The notes: generated from the letters alone by a model not told the origin. Positions 43,964-58,626 are shown, numbered from the stretch's first letter. The stretch is DNA of 63,022 bases from Streptococcus cristatus (GCF_001578775.1 NZ_KQ969063.1:1-63022), one strand, 5' to 3'. Translations and numbers: made by a program.

Positions 43964-44648
43964 CCAAAATCACCCCCACTGTGCAGCCTAGCAAGGTTGC
44001 AAAAAGCACCGCCAGTGAATTTTGAAGTAGCATAGTTAGGACTAAGTAGGCAAGGCCCACCACGCCCAAGACGAAAAAGAGCTTCTTTATCTTGACCCGA
44101 CGCAGCATGATTGTAAACTGAGAAGAGAAAATACCGATAAACATGGCAACTAGGGCAAAGTCCAGGCCAAAGCTCTCAGGATTGGGCATAAGGGCACCGA
44201 GAGCTGTTCCCAAAATAGACCCCAAGATCCAAGCAGTATAACCCACAAAATTATTGCCCATCATCCAACGAGCAGCGATTTTCTCTGTATGGGCCCGCTC
44301 TCCCATCAAGACTCCATAAGATTCATCCGTCAAAAAAGAGCCAATGACAATATTCTGCATCAAGCTAGACTTACGAAAAAGAGTTGATGCATGTAAGCCG
44401 AGCAGAAGATTCCGGATATTAATCAGAAAAACAGTCAGTGCAATGGCAAAAACCGGCGCCTGCTGGGCAAATAAACCAATCATGGCAAACTGGGCACTGC
44501 CCGCATAAACCAGAATACTCATCAGCCCCATCTCCAAGGGATTCATATAAGGCGCCGCCATGATGCCGCAGGCTAGGCCAATCCCAATATAACCCAGAGC
44601 CGTTGGCACTGCCGCTTGTGCCCCTTGTTTAAATGTCTGTCCGCGCAT
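43953..44648 (-). CDS. azlC: Branched-chain amino acid exporter large subunit
   Basis: 231-residue AzlC/YgaZ family membrane protein, about seven hydrophobic helices. Family block: AVPTALGYIGIGLACGIMAA near 15-35 and GSFLTDESYGVL near 105. It starts 9 nt after tsaD on the same strand, so it may be transcribed from the tsaB-rimI-tsaD unit as well as its own signals. Pairs with azlD. Confidence 0.92.
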   Translation of the reverse strand: MRGQTFKQGAQAAVPTALGYIGIGLACGIMAAPYMNPLEMGLMSILVYAGSAQFAMIGLFAQQAPVFAIALTVFLINIRNLLLGLHASTLFRKSSLMQNIVIGSFLTDESYGVLMGERAHTEKIAARWMMGNNFVGYTAWILGSILGTALGALMPNPESFGLDFALVAMFIGIFSSQFTIMLRRVKIKKLFFVLGVVGLAYLVLTMLLQNSLAVLFATLLGCTVGVILDDK

Positions 44649-44657
44649 TCTTCTCCT

Positions 44658-45668
44658 TTACTCCATGGTTTCAAAAGCCAGACTCGGCTTAGCATTCAGA
44701 TCCAAACTGGCAAAATTTTCCTTATTCCACTCACTGACGCTGGCATAGGCAATCATGCCAGCATTGTCTCCGCAAAGGCGCAGAGGCGGAATAATCACCT
44801 TGACATCCTGAATCTCAGCTGCCAAGCGTTCTCTCAGGCCTTGATTGGCCGCAACGCCTCCCGCCACAACCAGAGTTTTGACTGGATATTTTTCCAGCGC
44901 TTTTTTAGTCTTGGCCATGAGAATATCCATGACCGCTGCCTGAAAGCTTGCTGACAGGTCTTGATTAGACAAGACCTCTCCTTTTTGTTGAGCATTGTGG
45001 TGCAGGTTGATAAAGGCCGACTTGAGACCGGAAAAAGAAAATTCCAAATTGTCCTCCTTGATCATAGCCCGCGGAAAATCATAAATATCCTGTCCTTGAT
45101 GAGCCAGCTGATCGATTTCTCGGCCTGCTGGATAGGTCAGGCCCATGACGCGACCGACCTTATCATAGGCTTCACCGACCGCATCATCGCGAGTTTCCCC
45201 CACAATCTTATAATCACCAGCTTGACTGACATAGACCAGCTCAGTATGACCGCCGCTGACCAAGAGAGCCAGCAAGGGAAATTCCAAGGGCTCCACACTC
45301 TGGGATGCCATCAGGTGTCCAGCCATGTGATTGACCGGAATCAAGGGAATATCATGAGCCCAAGCAAAAGACTTGGCCGCTGCCAAGCCGACCAGAAGCG
45401 CCCCAACCAGACCAGGACCGTAGGTAACGGCCACCGCTGTAACTTGCTCCTCGCTAATCCCTGCTTCTGCCAAGGCCTCCTCAATGCAAACCGTAATGAC
45501 CTCCACATGGTGACGGCTGGCTACTTCCGGTACCACTCCGCCAAAACGCTTGTGACTCTCAATCTGGCTGGCAATGACATTGCTCAAAAGCTCGGTTTCA
45601 TTCTTCAGAACCGCCACACTGGTCTCGTCACAAGACGTCTCAAAAGCTAAAATATATCTATCTTTCAT
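44658..45668 (-). CDS. tsaD: tRNA threonylcarbamoyl transferase TsaD
   Basis: 336-residue Kae1/TsaD protein that adds threonylcarbamoyl to A37 of ANN-decoding tRNAs. Iron-ligand motif [10 protein letters not shown] (His-x3-His), ASKHR ATPase-fold motifs [15 protein letters not shown] and [11 protein letters not shown], and late [13 protein letters not shown] are visible. Overlaps rimI by 11 nt, forming a tsaB-rimI-tsaD operon. Confidence 0.96.
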   Translation of the reverse strand: MKDRYILAFETSCDETSVAVLKNETELLSNVIASQIESHKRFGGVVPEVASRHHVEVITVCIEEALAEAGISEEQVTAVAVTYGPGLVGALLVGLAAAKSFAWAHDIPLIPVNHMAGHLMASQSVEPLEFPLLALLVSGGHTELVYVSQAGDYKIVGETRDDAVGEAYDKVGRVMGLTYPAGREIDQLAHQGQDIYDFPRAMIKEDNLEFSFSGLKSAFINLHHNAQQKGEVLSNQDLSASFQAAVMDILMAKTKKALEKYPVKTLVVAGGVAANQGLRERLAAEIQDVKVIIPPLRLCGDNAGMIAYASVSEWNKENFASLDLNAKPSLAFETME

Positions 45669-46110
45669 GGATCTCTCTTTTCATAACAATCGCGTCTTCC
45701 ACCGGCGCATGGTAGTAGGCCTTCCGCCGCGCGATTTCTTCAAATTTTTCTTTTTTGTAAAATAGCAGAGCTCGCTTGTTGGACTCTCTCACTTCGAGGA
45801 AAATTTCTTTGTCTGCTGGCAAAAAGTCAAACAAGGCTGTCGCGATTTTCTGTCCCTGATAGCTAGGCACTACAGCAATCTGCAAAACTTCTGCTTCAAA
45901 GTCTGTCTCCTGCCAGACTAAAAAGGCAACAAGCCGATTCTCATCTTCTGCCAGCGCACAGCTGTTCACATCTGAGCGCAGAACCTCTTCCACTTGTCTC
46001 GCAGTCCAAGGACTAATTTCATAAACTGCAAGTAGGAGCTCTTCCAGCTTTTCTGCAAGAGCAGCCACGTCATCATCTGAGCTGTAGCCCCATTTTCTCA
46101 TCTCAATCAT
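45658..46110 (-). CDS. rimI: Ribosomal protein S18 alanine N-acetyltransferase-like GNAT
   Basis: 150-residue GNAT protein in the RimI position between tsaB and tsaD. Acetyl-CoA loop [18 protein letters not shown] near 80-97, and [20 protein letters not shown] at the end match RimI-type enzymes that acetylate the N terminus of S18 in other bacteria. Start overlaps the tsaB stop by 4 nt. Specificity is inferred from context. Confidence 0.9.
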   Translation of the reverse strand: MIEMRKWGYSSDDDVAALAEKLEELLLAVYEISPWTARQVEEVLRSDVNSCALAEDENRLVAFLVWQETDFEAEVLQIAVVPSYQGQKIATALFDFLPADKEIFLEVRESNKRALLFYKKEKFEEIARRKAYYHAPVEDAIVMKREIHER

Positions 46111-46796
46111 AGGCGTTGGATGTAGGAATCATTAGATGCCTGATGGGTCTTGAGCCAATTTTCCTCGGCCTCTACCCGTTTGAGATAGTTAGGAACAAAG
46201 TCATGAATAGACTGGACTGGCAAGTCTAGACCGATACGACCAATAGCTGCCGCGTCTGGCAAGGTCGGCTGAATGGCAGCCAGAGGAAGAGCCGCTTCAA
46301 TCTGCTCCGCAAAAGCCGTCGTTTCTCCGACAAAGGTGACTGATTGGTTAGCGGCGCCAGCCATTTCCAACACCTCTGCCAAAGGCAGATGAGCTTCCAG
46401 CCGTACAGCCTGACCAGACTGGTAAAAACCAGCATAGACATTGTTGCGGCGGGCATCCATGATGGGAATGACCAAACCTTCCACCTGCTCTGGTACTAAA
46501 GCCAGCAGACTAGATACACCGACCAGCTCAATCTTGAGGGTATGAGCCAGAGTCTTGGCTGTCGCCACCGCAATTCTCAAACCTGTGTAGCTGCCTGGCC
46601 CCTGCGCCACCGCAATCCGATCCAAATCGGCCGGTTTCATATCCAGACTATTCATCAGAAAATCGATAGCCGGCATAAGGGTAATACTATGGTTTTTCTT
46701 GATATTGAGCGTCACCTGCCCCAAGGTCTCCTCATTCTCTAAAATAGCTAGAGACAGAGCCTTATTTGACGTATCCATCGCTAAAATGTTCATCAT
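46107..46796 (-). CDS. tsaB: tRNA threonylcarbamoyl adenosine complex protein TsaB
   Basis: 229-residue TsaB, scaffold partner of TsaD. N-terminal ILAMDTSNKALSLAIL (ATPase-like fold, phosphate-1 loop), then VAQGPGSYTGLRIAVATAKTLA and IPIMDARRNNVYAGFY are strongly conserved. AAGGAAG precedes ATG. First gene of the tsaB-rimI-tsaD unit, divergent from rpoY. Confidence 0.94.
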   Translation of the reverse strand: MMNILAMDTSNKALSLAILENEETLGQVTLNIKKNHSITLMPAIDFLMNSLDMKPADLDRIAVAQGPGSYTGLRIAVATAKTLAHTLKIELVGVSSLLALVPEQVEGLVIPIMDARRNNVYAGFYQSGQAVRLEAHLPLAEVLEMAGAANQSVTFVGETTAFAEQIEAALPLAAIQPTLPDAAAIGRIGLDLPVQSIHDFVPNYLKRVEAEENWLKTHQASNDSYIQRL

Positions 46797-46935
46797 TTTC
46801 TTCCTTACTCGAGTGTTTGCTTCTTATTATACTACAAAAGCAGCGACAAGGGTAGAGAGAGGCAGTCATTTGATGACCCAGATTGTCCTCAAAAGCTTTT
46901 CTGAAAATCTCCACAAGATTTTCTCGGCTATGTCT

Positions 46936-46964
46936 TTTACTAAAAGCTGGTTTTATGATATAAT
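46936..46964 (+). promoter_or_regulatory. rpoY-rnjA promoter
   Basis: -35 TTTACT (46936-46941), 17 bp, -10 TATAAT (46959-46964) with TGA before it (extended -10). The leader to rpoY is about 110 nt and contains a GAAAACAGCT-GATT-AGCTGT-C-GTTTTC hairpin (47020-47046) without a long T run, possibly an attenuator or stabilising stem. Confidence 0.65.
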
Positions 46965-47080
46965 TGGTTAGAATTATATCGAATCAAGGTCAATCTACTA
47001 CTCATAAAACTGAATAAAAGAAAACAGCTGATTAGCTGTCGTTTTCTGTAGCTTGATCGTGAAAAATGGAAGGAAATAAA

Positions 47081-47311
47081 ATGATTTACAAAGTTTTTTA
47101 TCAAGAAACAAAAGAACGCAGCCCACGCCGTGAACAAACACGTGCCCTTTACTTAGAAGTAGAGGCTGCCAATGAATTAGAAGGCCGCATCAAAGCCCGC
47201 AAATTAGTCGAAGAAAAGACTCCTTACAATATCGAATTTATCGAACTCTTGTCTGACAAACATTTGGAATACGAAAAAGAGTCAGGCGCCTTCAAATTGA
47301 CGGAGTTGTAA
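47081..47311 (+). CDS. rpoY: RNA polymerase epsilon subunit
   Basis: 76-residue epsilon subunit of Firmicutes RNA polymerase (DUF1447 family; [38 protein letters not shown]). Start 47081 has AAGGA at 7-nt spacing; an ATG at 47066 would add five unsupported residues. Located 3 nt before rnjA, the conserved pair in this group, linking transcription and RNA turnover. Confidence 0.95.
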   Translation: MIYKVFYQETKERSPRREQTRALYLEVEAANELEGRIKARKLVEEKTPYNIEFIELLSDKHLEYEKESGAFKLTEL

Positions 47312-47314
47312 GCT

Positions 47315-48997
47315 ATGGCATATAACTTAAAGAAAGAAGAAGTTGGTGTTTTCGCCATCGGCGGTCTCGGCGAAATCGGTAAAAACACCTACGGAATTGA
47401 GTATCAAGATGAGATTATCATTGTCGATGCTGGGATTAAATTTCCAGAAGACGACCTCTTGGGTATCGACTATGTTATCCCCGACTACTCTTATATCGTA
47501 GAAAATATTGACCGCGTAAAAGCTGTCCTCATCACCCACGGGCACGAGGACCATATCGGCGGTATTCCTTTCCTGCTCAAGCAAGCCAATGTTCCTATCT
47601 ATGCTGGTCCTTTGGCCTTGGCCCTCATTCGAGGCAAGCTAGAAGAGCATGGACTTTTGCGCGATGCCAAACTCTATGAAATCAATCAAAACACAGAACT
47701 GCAGTTCAAGCATCTGAAAGCTACTTTCTTCCGGACAACCCACTCTATCCCAGAACCTTTGGGAATTGTCATCCATACGCCGCAGGGTAAGATTGTCTGT
47801 ACAGGTGACTTCAAGTTTGACTTTACTCCAGTCGGTGAGCCGGCAGACTTGCACCGTATGGCTGCTCTGGGCGAGGAAGGCGTTCTCTGCCTCTTATCAG
47901 ACTCGACCAATGCTGAAGTTCCGACCTTTACCAATTCTGAAAAAGTGGTTGGGCAGTCTATCATGAAGATCATCGAAGGCATTCATGGACGGATTATTTT
48001 TGCTTCCTTTGCTTCAAACATCTTCCGGCTCCAGCAGGCAGCAGAAGCTGCTGTCAAGACAGGGCGTAAAATTGCGGTCTTTGGCCGCTCTATGGAAAAG
48101 GCCATTGTCAACGGGATTGAGCTGGGCTATATCAAGGTTCCCAAAGATACCTTCATCGAGCCAAATGAACTCAAGGACTATCCAGCTGGTGAAGTGCTGA
48201 TTATGTGTACCGGAAGTCAGGGTGAGCCGATGGCAGCACTGTCTCGGATTGCTAATGGTACCCACCGTCAGGTGCAACTGCAACCTGGAGATACGGTCAT
48301 CTTCTCATCTAGCCCAATCCCTGGAAACACCACTAGCGTCAACAAGCTGATCAACATCATTTCCGAAGCTGGCGTCGAAGTGATTCACGGTAAGATTAAC
48401 AACATCCACACCTCTGGGCACGGTGGCCAACAAGAACAGAAACTCATGCTTCGCTTGATCAAGCCAAAATATTTCATGCCAGTCCATGGTGAATACCGTA
48501 TGCAAAAAGTCCATGCAGGTCTAGCCGTTGATACCGGAGTACCAAAAGACAATATCTTCATCATGAGCAATGGTGATGTGCTGGCTCTGACAGCTGACTC
48601 AGCTCGTATTGCCGGCAGCTTCAACGCTCAGGATATTTATGTTGATGGGAACCGCATTGGTGAAATCGGAGCTGCAGTCCTGCGCGACCGCAAAGACCTG
48701 TCAGAGGACGGTGTGGTACTGGCTGTCGCAACAGTTGACTTTGAGTCCAAGATGATCTTAGCTGGTCCAGATATTCTCAGCCGTGGCTTTATCTACATGC
48801 GCGAATCAGGTGACCTCATCCGCCAAAGCCAGCGCATCCTCTTCAATGCCATTCGCATTGCCCTTAAGAATAAAGATGCCAGCGTCCAATCTGTCAGCGG
48901 CGCTATCGTCAACGCCTTGCGTCCTTTCCTCTACGAAAGCACTGAGCGCGAACCGATTATCATTCCGATGGTGCTTACACCTGACGGAGACAACTAA
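47315..48997 (+). CDS. rnjA: Ribonuclease J1
   Basis: 560-residue metallo-beta-lactamase/beta-CASP nuclease with 5'-3' exonuclease and endonuclease activity. Metal motif HGHEDH at residues 75-80, further ligands in TTHSIPEP and CTGDFKFD, beta-[20 protein letters not shown] and MPVHGEYRM. Translationally close to rpoY. Followed by a strong terminator at 48998-49035. Confidence 0.96.
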   Translation: MAYNLKKEEVGVFAIGGLGEIGKNTYGIEYQDEIIIVDAGIKFPEDDLLGIDYVIPDYSYIVENIDRVKAVLITHGHEDHIGGIPFLLKQANVPIYAGPLALALIRGKLEEHGLLRDAKLYEINQNTELQFKHLKATFFRTTHSIPEPLGIVIHTPQGKIVCTGDFKFDFTPVGEPADLHRMAALGEEGVLCLLSDSTNAEVPTFTNSEKVVGQSIMKIIEGIHGRIIFASFASNIFRLQQAAEAAVKTGRKIAVFGRSMEKAIVNGIELGYIKVPKDTFIEPNELKDYPAGEVLIMCTGSQGEPMAALSRIANGTHRQVQLQPGDTVIFSSSPIPGNTTSVNKLINIISEAGVEVIHGKINNIHTSGHGGQQEQKLMLRLIKPKYFMPVHGEYRMQKVHAGLAVDTGVPKDNIFIMSNGDVLALTADSARIAGSFNAQDIYVDGNRIGEIGAAVLRDRKDLSEDGVVLAVATVDFESKMILAGPDILSRGFIYMRESGDLIRQSQRILFNAIRIALKNKDASVQSVSGAIVNALRPFLYESTEREPIIIPMVLTPDGDN

Positions 48998-49035
48998 AAA
49001 ATAAGCTTTGCTAGATTTAGCAAGGCTTATTTTTT
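48998..49035. terminator. rnjA/GNAT bidirectional terminator
   Basis: AAATAAGC-TTTGCTA and TTAGCAA-GGCTTATTT arms with A and T flanks, between the convergent rnjA and the 49085 GNAT gene. Confidence 0.85.
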
Positions 49036-49084
49036 GTAAACTTTAATGGTGATTGCCAATTGACTTCTATCTATTGAGAATAGC

Positions 49085-49489
49085 TCACTTTAACCACTTG
49101 ATAAAATGATATTTGGTAATGCCCTTTTGTGGTACATCTTCCAGGCTGGCATAGATTTCATAACCTTGCTTGACGTAAAAATCCCTGGCCTGATAAGATT
49201 TAGTGGACAAGGTAATGCTAGTTACTCCAGCTTCTGTAGCCTCTTCTTCTAATTCTGCCAGCAGACTAGCTCCCAAGCCCTTTTTCTGATGTTCCTTATC
49301 TACCACTAAGGCCTTGATATGGATGTTTTCCAACACCTGCTGGGCATGGAGCAAGGCGATTAAGTTTCCTTCCTCTTCCCGTGTCAGATAATAATCCTTA
49401 GGCTCAAGTTTTTCAAGCATATCTGGACCAAAAGAAGCCTCATATTGCTCCTTGAAAACTTGCTCGATAAAGTCTTGAAATTCTGTCAT
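49085..49489 (-). CDS. GNAT family acetyltransferase
   Basis: 134-residue N-acetyltransferase. Acetyl-CoA loop DKEHQKKGLGASLLAELEEEA at about 62-82 and FYVKQGYEIYASLED at the end. YHFIKWL closes the protein. Substrate unknown. SD GAAAGGAGC precedes ATG. Single gene between rnjA and strH. Confidence 0.85.
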   Translation of the reverse strand: MTEFQDFIEQVFKEQYEASFGPDMLEKLEPKDYYLTREEEGNLIALLHAQQVLENIHIKALVVDKEHQKKGLGASLLAELEEEATEAGVTSITLSTKSYQARDFYVKQGYEIYASLEDVPQKGITKYHFIKWLK

Positions 49490-49664
49490 TTTTGCTCCTT
49501 TCAGAATCCTTATCGCATTTCCCTACACTGGTATAGGAAAATCCTACTTGTCAAACCAAGTACAATCGGGCTCAGCTATTAACACGCCAAGCCCGAATGG
49601 TAGATCAATGTGCTGGATCGACTTTCTCTAAAGGAGGTAGATCATAGATAATCCCTCATAAGGA

Positions 49665-53349
<3,685 letters not shown>

Positions 53350-53514
53350 TAATGTCTCCGCAAGATTCTATAGTTAAATGACAAATAGATTAAATCTAGA
53401 GCCATATTTTTATAAGGCAAATTGTTACTAAAACAGATGTCAAAACAATCGAGCCATTTTGCTCTATTCATCTCGTTTGAAAGCCTGAAGCAAGCTAGAT
53501 AAGCCGCCAAAATT

Positions 53515-53542
53515 AAAAAAGAGAAGACTAAATAGTCTTCTC
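53515..53542 (-). terminator. endoD terminator
   Basis: A perfect 9-bp stem GAGAAGACT/AGTCTTCTC (53521-53529, 53534-53542). On the minus strand it is followed by TTTTTT. It is about 137 nt past the endoD stop. Confidence 0.8.
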
Positions 53543-53678
53543 CGAGTTTTTGATTAAATTATCCTACTGCTGTTGCTGAGAGGAAATTCTAACTTTCTGT
53601 CAGAGCAAGAGCATTTAACTTAATCTAAGATTAACGATTTGTCTAGCTTACTTTTCTAAACTGGGCAAAAGCACTAAA

Positions 53679-56600
53679 TTATTGGTCTTCTTTTTTTCGT
53701 GTGAATAGAAGCCAGCTAGCAACGAGGGATAAAAGTCCTGATGCAGCAACCAAAAGGCTGGTTGATGTACCTGTCTTCGGCAGTTGAGTTGCCTTAGGAG
53801 CCTCTGCTTGCTCTGGTGAAGCTGTTACCAAGCCTGATTCCTTAGAATGTGCCAGTGGCTCTTGCACTTCCTGACTTGTTCCAGATTTTTCAGCTTCAGC
53901 ACTTGGTTTCGTTTGATCTAGCTCTGGTTTTTGTCCTTCAGTTGCTGGTTTATTTTCCCCTGCTGGCTGATTAGTTTCTGGTCCCTGTGGTTGACTTGGT
54001 TTCGGAGTTTCGGCTGGTTTATCTTGTCCTGGCAAATCACTCTTTTCAGCCTTGTAAATCACAGCATAGTGAGCAAGGTGAGACGCTGTGAAGACAATTG
54101 TATCACCGACACGCTCAAAGTCAAGAGGCTGACCTGGCTGATTGTCTACAAAGGAAAGAACTTGCTCGACTTCCTTGCCAGCTTCTACAGGGATTTTAAC
54201 CAGACTAGTGTGCTGAGCAGCAACGTCATGCCCGTCTTTGTCCACTCCTGCCACATCATAAACCTTACCAAGTCTGCCACCCAAGGCTTCTTTTTCAGCA
54301 GCATTTGGCTCAACAACTGCTACTTTCAAGCCCTTGATTGGAGTTGACTCCTTGTTTGAGAATTGAACTTCCACACCCGTAGATTCATCCACAAATACAG
54401 CTGGCTTATCTTCCTGAAGCTGGGCAATGAGGGCTTGCAGAGAGGCCCTGGCGGTTTCAAGTGAAGCTGGTGTCACTTCGGCTGAAGCCAACAAGTCTTT
54501 ATTCTTGCTCAACAGGCTGAGGAGGGCATCGCCTGAAGGATGGTTTGGTTTTTGTTCGAGCAAGGTCTGCGCTTCTTTACTCAAAGTATCTAATTCAGCT
54601 GTCTTGTCCGCAAAATTCTTGCGTCCGTCCAGAGCCTTAAATGCTTGAGTCAGTTTTGCTAGACTTTCATCGACTTGGTCTTGTGTGCTTGTATCATGGT
54701 CTTTTAGAATCTGCTCAGCAGATGCGATTTCCTTGAGCAAGGCTTCTTTGACTTCTGGAGTCGCAAAGCTGAAGTCAACCTTGTTTTGAACACTCGCTGT
54801 TTCTGCTAGCTTTTGCTTCAGATATTCATCGTTCAAGGCTGGTTTTGGTGATACAAACACATCATACGTTGTTGTCACACCACGATAGCTAACTAAAATA
54901 GTTTGACGGCCTTCTTTGTGACTATCATAGCCTGAAACTTGCACACCTGCTTCATCAAAAGTATGCTCTTCGGTCGTTTCATCATCAAAGACCAGGCGGA
55001 AACGTCCTCCTGTAGTCTCAAGGCTTTCTCCCACGATATATTCTGTCTTAGGTTTTTCGATCAATTCTAGGCCTACAGGAGTCTTTTCGCCCGCTTCGCT
55101 ATGACTAACGACAAAGACTGTCAGCACTTGATCCAGTTTTTGTCCCAGATAGGACAGTTGCAAATGCTGCTCTCCTAGCTTAGATGGATCATAGCCCGTC
55201 ACTTCCACCCCACTGTTTGAAAGCTGAACCAATTGGTCTGGCTGGCCATCCTTAAAGCTGACACGAATTGTACCACCTTTCAGAGACAGAGCATCCCCTT
55301 GACGATAGACTTTTCTTTCTGGTGCTGTTTCAAGATCAACCTTCGAAATTTCCTTATCTTCTTTAGGCACTTCAATAGCTAGTACATTACTAATATCCTT
55401 ACCAGCTACTTGTGAGCGGTAATACAATAGGCTAGGCAGTTTAGCAAAAGCAAGTGGTTTGAAGATGAGATTACCGTCTTTATCCGCGGTCATCGTTGCA
55501 ATCGGTTTTGTCGCATCGCTACTGTCATAGAGGGATACTGTCGTCTTAGCTGGCACATCTTTGAAGCCTACTTGAACATGTCCATTTCCAAGAACACGCG
55601 CAGCAGCATCTTTCATCGGCACGTTAGCTGTTTCAGTATCCAAGCTTTCATACATCTTCCAGTTGTAGATTCGGATTGCCCGCCACGGAGTTCCATTGTC
55701 AGCTGTAATGACATCCAAACGCCAGTCTTGTGCTCGAATTGGCTTATCCAAAACGATATCAGACACATGGTCTTTATTGCCACGAACGGCCTTGGCTAAT
55801 TTCCACTCGCCTGCCTCATCCTTATAATACAGGTCAAAGTCGCGTGTATTCATCTTGCCGTCGTCAACAGACTCTCCGCCTGCACCAGCATGCTCCATAA
55901 CCCAGCGAGTCACTGTCCGAGGCTGAGTCAAACGAATATCTACCGTACCACTAAGTTGGGCGGAAGACCACTTGTCTGACAAACTGGTAATGGTGCCATT
56001 CAGCATTCCTTCGACGCCTTCGCTACCATCCGCATCAGAGAAAGTTGTACCAATTACTTTTGCACCCAACACCACATTTTCTGCCAAAGGTTTTGGCAAG
56101 CTTGTATCAGAAACCTGCATCCCCCAGTCAAAGTCAACTGTCCCAGCATCTGAACGCAAACCATTCTTTCCTACTGCAACGACTTTCAACTCTTGCTTGC
56201 TGCCCTTGGCATTAGCTGAACGGCTCACTTTAGCCAAATAAGCGGATGTGCTAGAGGTTCCTGTCACCAAACGCCACTGGTCGCCGTCTTTTTCGTAGAT
56301 TTCGTAGTAATCCGCATCTGCACTGCCTTTAAACTGCAGCAAGGCCTCTGCTTCCTGCGCATTTTGAAGACGCTTAGCCTTGACCACCACATCTTTTGGT
56401 GCAGCTGGCTTGTCTTGATTGGCATAGATAGACAATTGACCTAGGTTAAACTTATAGTCCTTGACATCCTTATCATGGTCGAAGTACATTTTCACGCCAT
56501 AAATGGTTTTACCTGCTAATGAAGATAAGTCAAAGGTCTCTGTCTTCCAGTCCTTGCTCGGACTGAGCTCTTTCCACTCGTACTCAGAATAGTCTGGCTT

Positions 56601-58397
56601 CGTCGCAAGAGCCACCCAAGTGCTTGTTCCTTGGCCACCCTTGTGGGTCAAGGTCAGCTTGGTCTTGTCACTAACTGGAATCTTGGTCGAGTAGAGCATG
56701 ACATTTTGGTTGCTATTTGCAGCCAAGTCGCCCTCAAAAGCCAGTGAATTTCCTCCGTTGTAGGCTTCGTCAAAGTCATAGCGTCCTTTGAGTGGTGCAC
56801 TGCCTTCCGCATGCCGAATCCACCAGCGCCAAGTTGGCAAGAAACCAGACACAGAACGATAGTTCCACTCGCCATCTTTTGAGACTTTCCCGTCTACAAA
56901 CCAACGTTTTCCGTGTCCTGTATTAAAGGAAGTATTAAAATCAGGCTTGGTGATAGCTGTCTTATCAACCACCAAGTTGGACATTCCATACCAAGATTGG
57001 TCTGCTGGTTTACCCTTACTAGGATCGCCTTGGAAGCCTGTCCAGAAATAGTTTTCATGAGTATGGTAGCCCTCACCTGTCTTACCTAGACCAGTGATCG
57101 TATCAGGCGCATACAGACCTAGAGACAGACGAAGTTTGCCATTTTCGTCCAAAATCGCATCCCAGTCCACATTTGTCTTGTAAGAACCACCCTTTTGCAG
57201 CTCTATCCCCGCCAAAACATCGTAAGGATCCCGTTTGATCCATTTTGCCGTGCTGATGGAGTAGTCTGTCTCTGCCTTGCCCCAGTTAAAGTTGGCAAAG
57301 AAAGTGTCCACAGGATTTTCTCCATCTTTAGGCTGCATAAATTGATAATTATATTCACCAAGGGCATTTTCATGGTAACGACCATATTCGTAGGTCATAG
57401 CATCATACCAAGAATATTTAACGGGGTAATTCAACGAACGTGCGTACTCTTTGGTATAAAGCAAGAAGTCACGCATTTTTGGACCGAGTGGCTCTACTTG
57501 GCTACCTGTCGTTTCTTGGTTAATAAAATAGCCATCATAGCCATAATATTTAGCCAATTCGACTAATTTACGAGCAATTGGGAAAGTCTTCGAGCCTTCA
57601 GAATCTTCTTTTAAGGCTTCTGCGAAACGTTCTTGATCCTTAGCGCTTGACGACCAATTGAAGAAGAGGGTCCCGTAGATTGGCACACCATTTCTATGGG
57701 CTGCATCAATAACATCTGGCGTCGGAACTAAACCATCCCAGTACACCATAGAATGCAAATATTGCCAGTAATCGAAAGCATAGGCCTTGAATTCCTCGCC
57801 TCCAATGGAAGCATGATCCTTGGCTTTAGAGTTCATATTGGACAGAGCCTGTACTTTCGCTTCTGGATTAGCTTGTTGGTTGATTTGGTGTCCCTGATAA
57901 CGCTCAGCCAGAGGCACGCTAGCCCGGTTTATTTCATCATCTTCACGAGCTCCCGGCTTCCAGTCAAGCAATTCTTGCCAAGTATCAAACTTGATTTCTT
58001 TCGGTTTGAGCTTTTTATCTTCTTGGCTTGGTAAGTCCTCTACGACTTTTGTCTCTTTGCTGGCAGGTGCTTCTTCCTTGGCTTCTTTTTCATTGCCAAC
58101 CGTCACTTCCTTGCTCTCAGCTACTGGAACTTCAGAGGCAAGAGCTGGCTTTTCAGTTTCTGTCGCTAGAGCTTGGACAGCCTCGACAGGTGCTGCACTG
58201 ACTTTCGTCTCTTCAGTTGCCACTTCCGTCCGAGCTTCCTCCTTTGCAAGGACGCTAGTAATAGCTTGTGATACTGCTGAGCTATTTTCATCTGCTAAAG
58301 CATGACCAGCCCCAAACAGCGCTATTCCGACCAAAACAGAGCAAACGCCTAAACTCAACTTACGGATACTAAATCTTTGTTTCTTGTCAAATTGCAT
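53679..58397 (-). CDS. endoD: Cell-wall-anchored endo-beta-N-acetylglucosaminidase (EndoD-like)
   Basis: 1572-residue GH85 enzyme that cuts the chitobiose core of N-glycans. YSIRK signal (1-36), Glu/Lys-rich linker (to 130), GH85 barrel (about 170-500) with catalytic N293 and E295 in YFINQETTG, beta-sandwich/carbohydrate-binding modules with a galactose-binding-like domain (about 780-930), Ig-like Big_3-type repeats (about 1050-1220; RQGDALSLKGGTIRVSF and VGESLETTGGRFRLVF), a helical FIVAR-like stretch (1225-1330), and LPKTG (1539). In pneumococcus EndoD acts after StrH. A cre-like box lies in the leader. Confidence 0.94.
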   Translation of the reverse strand: MQFDKKQRFSIRKLSLGVCSVLVGIALFGAGHALADENSSAVSQAITSVLAKEEARTEVATEETKVSAAPVEAVQALATETEKPALASEVPVAESKEVTVGNEKEAKEEAPASKETKVVEDLPSQEDKKLKPKEIKFDTWQELLDWKPGAREDDEINRASVPLAERYQGHQINQQANPEAKVQALSNMNSKAKDHASIGGEEFKAYAFDYWQYLHSMVYWDGLVPTPDVIDAAHRNGVPIYGTLFFNWSSSAKDQERFAEALKEDSEGSKTFPIARKLVELAKYYGYDGYFINQETTGSQVEPLGPKMRDFLLYTKEYARSLNYPVKYSWYDAMTYEYGRYHENALGEYNYQFMQPKDGENPVDTFFANFNWGKAETDYSISTAKWIKRDPYDVLAGIELQKGGSYKTNVDWDAILDENGKLRLSLGLYAPDTITGLGKTGEGYHTHENYFWTGFQGDPSKGKPADQSWYGMSNLVVDKTAITKPDFNTSFNTGHGKRWFVDGKVSKDGEWNYRSVSGFLPTWRWWIRHAEGSAPLKGRYDFDEAYNGGNSLAFEGDLAANSNQNVMLYSTKIPVSDKTKLTLTHKGGQGTSTWVALATKPDYSEYEWKELSPSKDWKTETFDLSSLAGKTIYGVKMYFDHDKDVKDYKFNLGQLSIYANQDKPAAPKDVVVKAKRLQNAQEAEALLQFKGSADADYYEIYEKDGDQWRLVTGTSSTSAYLAKVSRSANAKGSKQELKVVAVGKNGLRSDAGTVDFDWGMQVSDTSLPKPLAENVVLGAKVIGTTFSDADGSEGVEGMLNGTITSLSDKWSSAQLSGTVDIRLTQPRTVTRWVMEHAGAGGESVDDGKMNTRDFDLYYKDEAGEWKLAKAVRGNKDHVSDIVLDKPIRAQDWRLDVITADNGTPWRAIRIYNWKMYESLDTETANVPMKDAAARVLGNGHVQVGFKDVPAKTTVSLYDSSDATKPIATMTADKDGNLIFKPLAFAKLPSLLYYRSQVAGKDISNVLAIEVPKEDKEISKVDLETAPERKVYRQGDALSLKGGTIRVSFKDGQPDQLVQLSNSGVEVTGYDPSKLGEQHLQLSYLGQKLDQVLTVFVVSHSEAGEKTPVGLELIEKPKTEYIVGESLETTGGRFRLVFDDETTEEHTFDEAGVQVSGYDSHKEGRQTILVSYRGVTTTYDVFVSPKPALNDEYLKQKLAETASVQNKVDFSFATPEVKEALLKEIASAEQILKDHDTSTQDQVDESLAKLTQAFKALDGRKNFADKTAELDTLSKEAQTLLEQKPNHPSGDALLSLLSKNKDLLASAEVTPASLETARASLQALIAQLQEDKPAVFVDESTGVEVQFSNKESTPIKGLKVAVVEPNAAEKEALGGRLGKVYDVAGVDKDGHDVAAQHTSLVKIPVEAGKEVEQVLSFVDNQPGQPLDFERVGDTIVFTASHLAHYAVIYKAEKSDLPGQDKPAETPKPSQPQGPETNQPAGENKPATEGQKPELDQTKPSAEAEKSGTSQEVQEPLAHSKESGLVTASPEQAEAPKATQLPKTGTSTSLLVAASGLLSLVASWLLFTRKKEDQ

Positions 58398-58472
58398 TTT
58401 TACCTTAACTCCTTCTCTTCTTTTCTTTTTTCGTGCACTTGCTGCCTCCTCCCTGGTCGCTTATACCCGAAA

Positions 58473-58551
58473 GGTAATCGCTTACATTTTTGCATAAAAA
58501 AAGAAAGATTCACTTAAAATCATTCTACCTTGTGCGAGCTTGCCTTGTCAA
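58473..58551 (-). promoter_or_regulatory. endoD promoter with cre-like box
   Basis: Minus strand -35 TTGACA (58551-58546), 18 bp, -10 TAGAAT (58527-58522). ATGTAAGCGATTACC (58487-58473) matches the cre consensus in 14 of 15 positions and lies in the leader about 35 nt past the -10. It shares ATGTAAGCGATT with the strH box. Confidence 0.75.
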
Positions 58552-58601
58552 TTCATTCTATCTTGTCCTATAAATAGAGATTAAATCTCTAAAAATAGTA
58601 C

Positions 58602-58626
58602 AAAAAAAGAGAGATAGTCTCTCTTT
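58602..58626 (-). terminator. dnaJ terminator
   Basis: AAAGAGAGA-TAG-TCTCTCTTT, perfect 9-bp stem, with a T7 run on the minus strand, just past the dnaJ stop. Confidence 0.85.

Noticed and set aside
49560..49600. CGGGCT...AGCCCG hairpin after strH as a terminator
   Set aside because: The arms are real but there is no T run on either strand and the loop is long; support is too weak to list.
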